Shown piece after piece: positions 27,701-39,700 of a stretch of 64,000 nt of DNA (position 1 is the stretch's first letter; each line of letters begins with the position of its first letter). The stretch comes from Cheiracanthium punctorium (lineage: Eukaryota > Arthropoda > Arachnida > Araneae > Cheiracanthiidae): the NCBI GenBank assembly GCA_038373885.1, contig JAWZYV010013160.1:211441-275440 (forward strand), in the 5' to 3' direction. The position numbers were made by a program, and so were the translations under genes. Below the pieces are notes generated by a model, which did not search any database, was not told the origin of the DNA, and was given only the letters and a program-made list of their open reading frames with translations.

Positions 27701-30700
27701 TTCAAAAGTAATGAGAAATCCTTAAATCTAAATAAAAAGCATGAAAATATTTTAATTTTATATGTGCACTGTTTGTTTATAAATAAAGCAATGTAACACA
27801 AGGAAAACTACAAACGAAAAGTTTAAACATATTTCATAATTCCAAAAATGTCCATATTATTTGGAAGCATCGATTATTGAAGCTTTTTTGATTATCCAGA
27901 TTTACCTAAGATAGGTTTTAAATTCAAGTGAACGATTTCAGCGTAGAAGATAATGGCAGATGGTTATTATATAATTTAATTTCAAGAACAGTGGATGTTT
28001 TAATAAAAAGTCAAACATTTCAAAGGGCTGATTAATTTAACTTTTACATTGACAACTCAAATGGAAAGTGCAGTATCTCTTATTGCAAGAATATGGGAAA
28101 ATGGAACGAAAATAGTAAAAAGAACGTGTCTTATGTATTTTATTAAATTAAATTCTGAGTTTTCTTTTGAATGTAAAATACTTGGGAAAAGAAAAAAAAC
28201 ACTTTTCTACTACAGAATTTAAAAATTTGGGAACTGTTCAAATTGCTTTCAAAGGCATGACAAGCATTGATAAAATGTTTAAAAGCATGGTACAAAATAA
28301 AAATACGTATGATTAAAAATTATGGCTGTATCAATAAAAACGAAATAAAATTCGTTAAATGTTGATGAAAAAAACGTTGTAAGTCAACCATCTAATTAGA
28401 TCTTTCTAAAATTGTAAAACAGTTTGCACAAAGAAAACCACGAAAGTACATTATAATAGCTAAAATTCTTTTAAAAAATTAATATCCTTAAAAGAGTACT
28501 AAAATTTTGCCTGCATATCTAAAATTTGTTAATATGACAGAAAAATATATTCACAGTAAAAATATTTCTTCGTAAGAGTAAAAAACTTAAAATTACAGTA
28601 ACAAATTTAATTATTTATAATTATGGCTGGTATTGCTTGGAATAAGCTGGTTTGGCTGAGATTTTTTTAAAAGGAAGAACTAGTATGATTTATAGTGAAA
28701 CTTTTCTAGCTTTTGCACTAGCGAACCCTTCAGTTATATTACTTATGTCTACTTTTTCTAATTCTTGTTATTCTGTTCAAATGATTGATAAATTTGGCAC
28801 CCGTTCTTGTCTCATTTATGATAGTAAATAATTTTTTTATAATATTTAATTTGGAAAAATTTCTTTCTTCGGAAGCGACTGTAACTAGAAGTGATAAATA
28901 TATTCATAACGAGATTACGGTATTTGAAAAACAGTTTAACAATATTAGTTCCTCGAAAAGAAATTCACCATCTATATCATCAATTAATTTTAAATGAAAG
29001 TCTTTGAAATGTTTAAAGATTTCTTTTTCACCTCAATCAGACGACATGCTTATTTGTGATATAAGTATAAACATATCATTATATTTCTCTAAAATTTCGA
29101 ATGAAATTGTTGAATTAACAAGATTGTTTATGACGAATATATATATAATAATAATCCTTCGAATTATCTTGCTCAATCACCTATTGTAACAATTCCTTTG
29201 TTTAACGCGGCAGAAACTGTCAGTTTAACCCTGTTTTTTGCCATAGTTCACACAAGAGAAGGCGTAACTTGTGTTGAGTACATAGGTTTGTTTCAAATAT
29301 ATAAAAAGTGTATTTAAAATGAATTATTCAAATGTCAATAAAATTAATTATTATTTTATTTTACAGTTGTATCCACCTATGCTACTCCTTTTACTTCTTT
29401 ATAAAAAGTGTAGCTGTAAAAAGGACGAAAATAATTTACTACTCTATATACGATTGGAGAAAAGTAAATTAATGTTAATAGTAATTACATTAATTTTGAA
29501 TGCAGTCACGAATGTAAAAAAAAATTGTGTTGAAAAGACTAATTGTAATGATAAAGCTTATTTGACCTAAACAAGTTGTATGTTAAAGCAAACTTTACCC
29601 TAAAGCAATGTAATCAGTTTCAGTTTGATCTAATTTTTTTAAAAAAATTTCATTTTACCTGTACAAAATGCATAATAAAAAAAATGTTACCTTTAGGATT
29701 TATTTATTTTTTATTTTTTGGTGGGGGGGGGGGTACAGCACTCTTTGAATAAGAAATTTAAAATACTACCTGAATCAAAAGTTATTTATGGCTCGACTTG
29801 TTAAATTGCTGATCAGTAGTGGATTCAGAAGTGCTTGAAGGAGGGGAGAGATAAGTATCACAGAGAATTTTTCCACTGTTGAGCCATCCCGCCCAATTCA
29901 TTTTCAATCTTGAATCCAGGTTTATTCTGTCTGCTCTCATCATTGAAAAGATGCAATGTAGAAGTCTCTCCTTCTATGACTAGTTTTACTTCCCAGCTTG
30001 AGTCTTTGAATGCTGTCAACGATTTCGCAACTGCTGGGTCTGGCTTCCGGCGAAGCATTTAATGACCCATGCCGGGAAGCAACACTGGTTACAGAAGGAG
30101 AGCTTTCTCCATTGCATCTCTTCAATGATGAGAGCAGACAGAATAAAACTGGGTTCAAAAGTGGGTTAAACTCCCCAGCAACTCCGCAAATTTTTAAACG
30201 TGCTCAGGGGAAGAGAGATCGCCCTCCCTTGGATCCCATACTTCGGATTTCAATAAATGTGTAATACAAATAAAGTAGATTGCATATATGTATTTTAGAA
30301 AATAATTAGCATTTAAAGAAAAATTTATGTTACTTTTCTGTTAGGTTGGTAAAGCATTTTAAATTTTGAGACCCATGCAAGAATCCCTATACCAGTGTTT
30401 CTATGAGGGAAATGCTCTTATCAGGCTGTAAAATACAACAGACTGTTCTTGTAGCAATACAAATTCAGTATAGAACAAAAAAAAAATTAACTTCAGAAAC
30501 ACCTAAGGAAGGGGCACGATCTACCTTTCTATATGAGCACTCATTTACGTACCAGGCAACTTCGATTAGAAAAAAAATATATAATGTACTTCTCTTTGCG
30601 CCCTTTTTGTTGTCCATGTCCATTCCCAGATTTGCATTTGTCATCATGGACAAAAAGATTGCCTCTCCCCAAGCCGTCGGTATAGTGAATTAGTGTCATA

Positions 30701-33700
30701 ACTGAACTTTTTTGTATTACTTTACTACTGAAGTGTGGGAAAGCCCAAGATGAACCCCTCCCATCAACAAATGCAACAGTGCTTCTCTCTGCAACATCTC
30801 ACCCCTCGTTTACACTCAGCCCACTTTCACGGCAGCGAGCGCGAAAAATGGCAGTAACAGGAGTGTAAACCCTCTCTCGTCTTGCTCATGCCATGACCTT
30901 TCTTGCTGACCTCTTTGCCCGGCACGATACCTCTTCAGGGGATTTTTAAGGGTGAGGAGGGAAGTACAGTAGAAAACTACATACAGCAGAAGGCTAGTAC
31001 AGCTGAATGTAAACACTCACTGCTTTTGGAGCTGATGCAGAAGTATTTACGGAAAAAAAAGCTGAAGCGAAAGAAGAAGTGGGAAGGGATGAATATAAAT
31101 GGGGCATTAGGACCTCAGGCAGACGGCCATGGATGGGAAGGAATCTAAAAACGATCATCCATATCATCACCATAGTAACTATGGCATCACATATCAGTAA
31201 ACTTCACCTTCTGGATAGCACTGAAAGATAAGTTTGGGGAGACTCGGCGAAGGTTTTCGCCCAATGTAGCAGTTCTCAACCTTTTAACATCGCCCCCCTC
31301 AAGAAAGGCTAACTTACGGTGGCGCCTCCCTCACATTTTTCAGCATACATTCAGTTTTTTTATCTTCAAAAATGAACATTTAGTCGAACTTTCTACAAAG
31401 TAATGTTATCAGTAAAGTTTAAATGAACATTTTAAGCGAAAATGGATATATTTTTGAGTAAAAATGAGAATAAATTAGATGATTTTTTAAAAGCATGCAT
31501 CACTACTTGCTCTTTGGTTTTTTCGCCCCCCCCCCTGCAAACGCTCTCCGCCCCACAGGTTGAGAAACGCTTACCTAAGAGATGGGGGGGGGGAAGGATG
31601 CTAACAAAGCAGTGCTGTATATAAGAACTTGTAAGATGAAACCTTGCAAAAACATTGTAGAGGGGCATTTCAACGGGGAAAGCACTTTCCTAGAAGTCTG
31701 CAATATAAACTTAAACAAAAAATATTTATTTTTTCGATTTTTTTTTTCTTTTCGAAAAATGTTCATTTTTCGCTAAACTCTTCAGCCGTTTCGGCGCCCC
31801 CTTTACCTTGGCGCCTTTGTGCGGTGCACAACGTGCACACCCGCTAGCGACGGGCCTGTTCAAAAATCTTGCATATAGAATTTCATGGCGATCGTTTGAA
31901 CGGTGAAGTAGATGATTGGCGCAGAGCAATCTGCTGTCAAAGTTATTGCAAAATGGATAGCATTCAAATATTCTCATGGTCAAATATCTATGTGTAGAAA
32001 TTTTCATAGCAAGCAGTCTAACGGTAAAGATACGCTACAACGCTATCTAGTGGCGAATTAAAGTAATAATATGCTACAGTGCCATCAAAGGGAGAGTTAT
32101 AGCAAAATGGGTAATGCGAAAATATTCTCCGTGTTCAAGTATGTATGCATACCAATTTTCAGAGCGGTCAGTTGTACATGGTCCTTAGATAAGAATAACA
32201 TATACAAATTTCGTACAAATCGATGTATATTTACGCAAGTTAGAGCACGGACGGACAGACAGACAACCGAAATTATAAATATTTTTCAACCTTGTTGCAA
32301 AGTGTTAAAAAAGTAAATACTCACACGCATATTTATTTGATTTATGTAATACAAACGTAAATAAATTTTGATGCTCTAAAAGTGTTTAAATATTAAGATT
32401 CCGTATACGATGAATAGTACATTCTAATGCTTTTTTAAGGAAAGAAAAAGGGTGTAATGTAATTAATAGGTACTCCTAATCATTTTAGAAAGCTCTTAAT
32501 TTTCATTTTGGTAAACTTGAAAACAATGCCTTTGCAGTCAAACTTCGTAATTTCACTGGTGCTGATTAGAAACTTTAATGCAAATTTTTAAGAGTATCAT
32601 TGTCAGCTTGTATTTTATTGATGACTTGGAAAACTCATCAATAAAAGCTCGGCTGTCGGAATCTTGTTACGTCATCAAATTTGTTAGAGGCTTTTTTTTC
32701 CCCTTTGGGTCGTGTCTTTTCCCCAGAGCAGGCTGAAAATGGATGAATTACATAAAGAAAGTCAATTACGGAATAGTGTGGCCCCGAACAATACGGAAAT
32801 GGAACTCAAATTGTATGATAATCGTGCTGGATGTCCAACGTGTATTGTGTGAACATTTTTCTGTCAACTGAACGGAACTTTAATCTTGTCTGGACACGCA
32901 AGGGCGAACTTCCTTCATGGGCGTGGCAGCCAACGGATAAGCCCTGGTGAATTCGAAGAAAGCTAATAAAAGGATGCAAGCAGCTAATTAGACGATAATA
33001 GCAATCATCTTTTAAGACCAAAGAAAGAAAATAGAAAATATATTCCATTTCTTAATTTTGATTTCAAAGATTAGTTCCTTAAAGACACGATTTTAGATTT
33101 AATAACGTAGATCAGTTTTCCACAAACCGCGACCTGTTTGCGACCTGCAAAATTACTTTTTACTGTAGTTTTACAAGCCTCAATAGTTTTACAAGGAAGG
33201 ATGTGAATATCTTGAGTATTGCTATTTGGATTTGGGTTTGAGAGTTTATCGAGATCTATAGTTCTTTTAGACCTTTATCTGAATTATTCCTGAGTGCGAG
33301 ATCATTTTCATTTCAAAGTATCGTCCCTAGTAGCAATAACTCATCGGTCGATGAGAGGCGGGTCAGTTAAATCCGAGGAGAAGGAGCAATGGCCGATCAC
33401 GGCTTTTCATCCAAAAAAGGGGAAATTTCATCGGCAACTGGTACAAAATGTCCGCTCGGGGGACCATAAAGCCGATCATCGTTTCCCGATGACACCGATG
33501 AAATAACGAAAAGAAACCGATAAACTGTTTAAAATATATTTGTTAATAAAAAATAAACGACTGGCAGCAAAATTTTCAAAAAATGTCCGTTCTGTTTATT
33601 ATATTTTCGTTTTTTGTATGCTAAATTTCCGTTTTTCTGAAAAAAAAAAAAAAATTGTTCCTCCTCCGGGCCCGAACACTGAGCGAACTGATTACGAGAT

Positions 33701-36700
33701 AAGCGCGCTACCCCTAGACCATCGAATCTCGTTATGTACAAGGCAAAGTGTGAAGTACCGGTTATTTTAGTCTCAGATTGGGACTTAGGGTGAAATTTTG
33801 ACAAAGTGTTGTTCAGCTATTATTAATAATAGTCAAATTATTCGATTGGTAAGAAATTAATTTCACTTTTTACCAATGTTTGTAAGTAGCAACAACATTC
33901 ATAATTAACAATTAAAAAACAATATTGCCAATTGTATAGCAATTTTAGTGTGATTTTAACTTTCATATTTCTTGGATAACTTTTAAAAATTAACTGATTT
34001 CTCTTCATGCTGTTTACATTAAAGAGGTTTCAAAAGAGTTGCTCATTGTAATGAAGTTTCCGTTTTCCTTATAATACAGCTGACGCTCAAATAGATTTTC
34101 TTTTCTTTTTTTAAACACTTTTTTAAAAAATTATTTAAATATTACAAACGATTTTTATATAATAAATACTTACATTTTTTGTAAATATTTCTTTTCAAAT
34201 TTAAATTTTGTGGGAAGGGGAAAGGGGGGGGGATACCCCCCCCCCGCCCCCTCCCAACCCCAATACAAGAAATTTGAAGTAAATTATGCGATTAATTCAA
34301 GAATTGTTCAAAATTTCCCTTAGATTATGCAAAGGCACATCTAAATTACGCAAATATTTATAGGAATTTGGGTAAAGTGTAAACTACTGGGGATACTTGC
34401 AAGGCCCGTTGACTATAGAGCTGCAGTTTCGGATAAGATATTGTTTTTCGGTTTCCCATCGGCGAAACTGCTCGTCTAGATCACTTCTATCCATGAATAA
34501 AAATTCATCTATTGCAGATTAACAAAAGTGCACTTGCCGATGACTGAATTCGACGAGTCGATGAGTTAACGATGAGTCGATGAACGACCGAGCAGAAAAC
34601 AAGCAGTCATTGCTACTAGGGGTATTAATTCACTATATTTGGAAAACATAAAGGTCTAGGGGTAAATGGGAATCGAACTCAAGGCCTCATCCCTTGTAGA
34701 CGGGTACCGACGACAAGTGCGAAAATTCCCGCAGCCACGGCTCCCCACTCAAAAAGTATTCGAATGTTACCCAAATATCCTATTTTATCTTTGTGGATAT
34801 ATAAACAGCCTTTCAAAAGCCTCTCAAATCGAAAGAAATACGAGTAATTATTATTTACTATGGTTAATTTGTTTTCATTATAAGGAACGATATTTTATGC
34901 AATGTACCCGTTGTAGGAAATTGGCTTGTACTAGAACACATTTTCTCTCTCCCCTCTTTTTTTTTAGCACTAGGGTGCTATTTCGCTCAATCCCAGATTT
35001 TTGTCTACCCATTTTTGTCGAGAGGTTTTGAAGATGTGAACTTTTCAAATGTGTTTGCCAGATAACGTGGAGGGGCGTTGACAAAATGTTGGAAGTCGCG
35101 CAAGGTTTATAATTTTTCATAATGGATCGCTAAGTTTGGCGTCAAAACGCGACAATTTATAATAAAGGGGGAGTATAGTTAGAAAACGCCTGGCGAATAT
35201 TGTGAAATAGCTTTAGTAGGCGATTTTAATATCGATTTCAATTCCGAAGAAGTGTTTTATGGAACAGAGAAGACAAATATGCTACACTCATAGATTATGA
35301 TACACTTTCCAAATGGTATTTTTAAAGGTGAAGTATAGTTTGATTAAGCCTGCCAAAACTATTAAACAATTTTGGTAGGCGATTTTAATATAGATTTCAA
35401 TTCCGAAGAAGTGTTTTATGGAAAAAAAGCAAGGAAAACTCGGTAAACTCATGGATTATGATGCCCTTTCCAAACAGTATTTAAAATCGTAGAGGATAGT
35501 TGGAATATGTTTGGTGAAGGTTGTAAGACAGTTTTAATAGGTGATTTTAAGATAGATTTCGGTTCCAAAGATGAGTTTTATTTAACAAGAAAGTCGAACA
35601 CGGCATACTCAGTGATAAATGATGCCTGTTCCAAACAGTATTTAAAATAGTGAAGTATAGTTATTATGCTTGGCGAAGGTTGTAAAACAGTTTTAGCAGG
35701 CGATTTTAATATAGTTTTCGATTCCAAAGATGTGTTTGATGGAAAAAGAAAAAGTTGATTCCTACTTTTAAAGCCCCCACTCTCGCCAACCTAAAAAATC
35801 GCTGCACTTTGGCGAGCTTTGCAGTCATGGGTTTCTAGGAGTTATGCGCAAGTTTCAACGCACCCAAAAGAAATAGATGAAAACTTAAGTGAACAAATTA
35901 GCGATAAACGCACCAGTTATGGAATTTGAAGACACTTAATTATTAAAACTACATTAATTGGCAACCCAAAATAAATGAATAAGTAATGGTATGCTGTACT
36001 TACATGTTGTTCCAAATCGCCATTTTAATTCTAAATTACGGTTGCCACATAAATACACAAAATCATCATTGTTACTGCATATATTTAATGATCCCTCCTC
36101 AGCGAATCGTTATGGTAACTGTATATGATTAATTATCGCAACCTTGATGGAGTCGGGGCTTAAAGTAGGAATCAACCCAAGAAGAACACGGCACACTCAT
36201 GGATTATGATGCACATTCGAAACAATATTTAAAATGGTGAAGTATAGTTGGAATATTCTTGGCGAAGACTGTAAAACAGTTTTAGCAGGCGATTTTAAGA
36301 TGAGACCCATTCAAAAATGGATTTTATAGAAGAAGGAAGAAAAATACGGCACACTCATGAATAATGATACACTTCCAACTTAATGGAATAAGGAAAAAGA
36401 AAAAAGGGACGACTCCTACATTATGATACGCTCTTAATATACTATTGCACTTTCGTGCGTATTTAAAATCTATGCTTAGTATACGCAAATAATACGCACG
36501 AATACGTAAATAAAGACGATTGATACTTTTTTAAAGCGAACATAAAGCACTGATTGTAAAACACAACTACAGTGAATAAAGAAAGGTCCTTGAATATGTT
36601 AGCATATCGATAAGCCACTAGCTCTGTGGGAAATAAATTGCACTCATTTCACTGTAAGCCTCGGGAAATATTAATTCCATGCTTCTTAGCTCGGTGGTTT

Positions 36701-39700
36701 CATCCACTGCATAAGATCAAACTGGCAGTTATACTAATAGAGCAGGGGCGTAGCCAAGGGGGGGGTTAGGGGGGTCATAACCCCCCCCATGAGAAATTTT
36801 TTGCCATACAAAATGTATATTCTTCACTACATTATCACACACACGTATACATATATATGAGTTTTAGTAGCTGTAACCCCCCCCATGAAAAATTTCTGGC
36901 TACGCCCCTGTAATAGAGTATACGGTTAAACATAATATGACTATCAGATAACATTAATATCGAACCTTTAGTGGCCTATGTTATACTTACCGTAATGTTA
37001 CACCACTCACACCTGACACCGGTCAGACATTCGGCTGACCAACACGTCTTCTTGCAGGATTGACACTTCGAATTGGCTGGCAGGTTGCCTTCTCGCCAAT
37101 GGTGGAGTTGGATCAGTGTCGACTGGAAAAGGAGCAAGAGAGATAAATTATTCCAGACTCAAGTGCTAAAACACTTTTCAACACTGTTATCTTTAATGTT
37201 CAAATATAATTGCATTAAAATTCAAATACAATCGCGAAAACAACTAAATCAACGAAAATTCAGTTCAAATACACAGCGGTTATTTCCTTCTATCACCTCT
37301 CTTAGAAAAAAAAAATTTTGTTCCGTATTTGTCGATTGATTTGTTATTCTAAATTTTAACCCATTTATGCCTAGCGTCCCTTTTCTGGGACGGCATTTTC
37401 GCTATTAGTCGAAAACGTTATTTATTTTTCCTAGCCTTTATTCATGAGTATTGAGCCTCAACTCCGCACAATATTTTAACATGACCAAGTAGGATGTTGA
37501 TATTTCGATTTTTATGCAAAATGATTTTAAAATAAATCATTCCTTGTTCAAGAAGTTGACATCAGAAATTTATCTATTATTTCTGTTATCAGTAAAAATC
37601 GAAGAAAGTCGCAAAAATATCCAGGCACAAATGGGTTAACCCTTTATAAGGCGAGTTTATGTGCAGAGAGTCGAAAGTACTTGGGATTTTCCTGGCACCT
37701 TTTTTAGGATTAATTCATATAATTTCCCACTACTGTAATATCCCACGTGAAAATTGGAGAAACAAGTATCAAACGAACATAGAAATTTTGCAGGAGAATA
37801 CATTAATTATTCACAAAATCAAAGTCGGAAAACTACCCGCTGCTTGTACACGGAATTAAACGCAAAAATATATAATGAAAACCAATGATTCTTATACTCA
37901 ATTTTCGAGTAATTATTAGAGCTTTCTTTTAAATTACGACTAAAAGAAAAGTTCATAAGACAAATATAATTTAGAATCTAGATGTACGGGAAAAATATAC
38001 ATCTATATAAATAAAATAGACTGTAACATGTTAGTCCGTTTGTCTGTGTCTCGCCTAGCTCCTAGACAGGTGATTCTAGACCTACCAAATTTTGTATGGA
38101 AATTCTCCAGGACGGGTCCCGACATACCTCGAAGCGATTTTTTCGAAATTCGAATTATTTTAGGAGATATCGATAAAAAATATGTCGCAAAAGGCTCATT
38201 TTTTCTTTTCGCCATTTCGCAGTTGTAACCCCGCAGTGTAAAAAGTGAGAATTTAAGTATATGTAGGTTGCCATATTTGGCAAAATTATTAAATGATTCA
38301 GACTCTCGAAGTAAAAATAAAAGTAACGATTTTTTTTAGATTATCTGTAAGGTTATTTTTTAATTAAAATATCGTGTGCACGTGAAATCAGAGCAGGAAT
38401 GAAATCTTTTATACTCAAAAGAAAAATAGGATTTGGAAATTCTCCGAGACTAAAATGTGCAACTTTTTAATTTGGCGAAAAATAAAATGGTTGATATGCG
38501 ATTTTGAGAAGATAATTCTAGCGCTTGGAGCAATTTAATGAGAACGTATTTTTAAAAACAAGGTTTTATTGAAATACGGTGTTGAATTTTAATTTTCGGT
38601 GCAGAAATAATGCAGTTATTAAGGCGATTTAAGAAGGTCTAAATTCAGAATTTTCACTAAATTAAGTCAATTGATTTAAGTTGGTTGAATTCCGCCAAAT
38701 CGTAGGCCTACCAAATTTTGTATGGTCATTTGCCAGGACGGATCCCTTCGAAATTCGAATTAGAACATCTGTTGTTTATTGCCTTATATTTCAAGCCAAA
38801 ATGCGCCAAATACTGCTGTTATTGTACGACTAGAAGTCAGTTGTGAAGCAATTACAACGAGCTCTCTTCTGAAAACGTGAAAAAAGTTTCGCATTCCAAA
38901 GATTTCGTTTCGTGTACATAGATATTCTTCTGTCTACGCGGACGATTTCTTTGCTTGGCTCGATTTCTGCTTATAAATACTTGATTTATTTGTGAAAAGA
39001 AAAATTAAACTGCTTAATCTAGAAAAACAATTTTAAAACCTCTATAAATAGCGCAGTCTTATCTCATTTCTTTTTGTAAAGGGTCACAAGAGAAAGGGGG
39101 ACGTAATTTAAAATTAAAAAAAAAAAATCTCCGTTTTATGTAGTATCTGAGGTATTTATTGCGAAAACGTGAACCTAAAAAGCAGCATGATGTGGAAATA
39201 AGACATTTTGAAAGTGAGAAGTTCACTGTAAACGGTCAAACTTTTCACTTTGTGGATAGCGAATGACGCTGACATAATTTTTTTTGTGTCATTATATTGC
39301 AATGATCTCATGTTAGTACATATGACGCAAACTTTAAGTCAAGAGTCAAATATTTTTGCTTTTCTAGATTCCACATCCCTGGAATTAATTCGAATTACAC
39401 ATGTGAGGAAAATTTCCGTTTCCTACCGTGCGAAGAACGGGAACGCAGCTAGTCCAATATAATTAAACGAAAATCAGAAAATTCACTAATGATAATTGAT
39501 TTCTGAATTTAATAGACCGTAGGTGGTAAGTATTCTTACCACGGCCTTATAAAGGGTTAATGTAGGCTAAAATTAAAGTACATGTGAGAGATAGTCAAAA
39601 TTCGTACCTTGTTGCATGTGAATCCTTCAATTAGTTCTTCAATTAATGATAATCAAATTCTCCATATTTGATGTCAGTATGAGGCAAGGGCGGACCCAGA

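Larger units (their letters stand above)
26591..31858 (-). mobile_element. 5.3-kb hAT transposon, decayed
   Basis: The ends CAGGGCCGTCGC and, complemented on the right, CAGGCCCGTCGC are inverted repeats, both followed after a few bases by a GGCGCC-containing segment. An exact 8-bp duplication TTCAAAAA lies at 26583-26590 and 31859-31866. Minus-strand transposase remains sit at 28640-28990. Later insertions include tandem repeat block 2 and two MITE-like elements. Confidence 0.9.
23197..36990 (-). other. 13.8-kb intron between exons c and d
   Basis: Holds a 126-bp hAT MITE (23958-24083), two tandem-repeat blocks (25454-26502, 26890-27592), a 5.3-kb hAT element (26591-31858), a TIR element with tRNA-like sequence (33325-34622), an endonuclease-fragment array (35165-36395) split by a 423-bp TIR element, and a 168-bp hAT MITE (36743-36910). 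24100-25450 and 31870-33320 are AT-rich; near 24840-24890 there is a repeat end with a CATACATACAAAC-type tail. Confidence 0.75.

Noticed and set aside
31726..32007. Minus-strand frame across the right end of the hAT element
   Set aside because: It crosses the transposon boundary and target duplication, so it cannot be an ancestral gene.
33655..33750. Functional tRNA-Thr gene
   Set aside because: The D-arm and anticodon regions resemble tRNA-Thr(CGT), but the T arm and acceptor stem do not pair.
34666..35031. 121-codon plus-strand frame
   Set aside because: Its start overlaps tRNA-like repeat sequence and the rest shows no recognisable domain.
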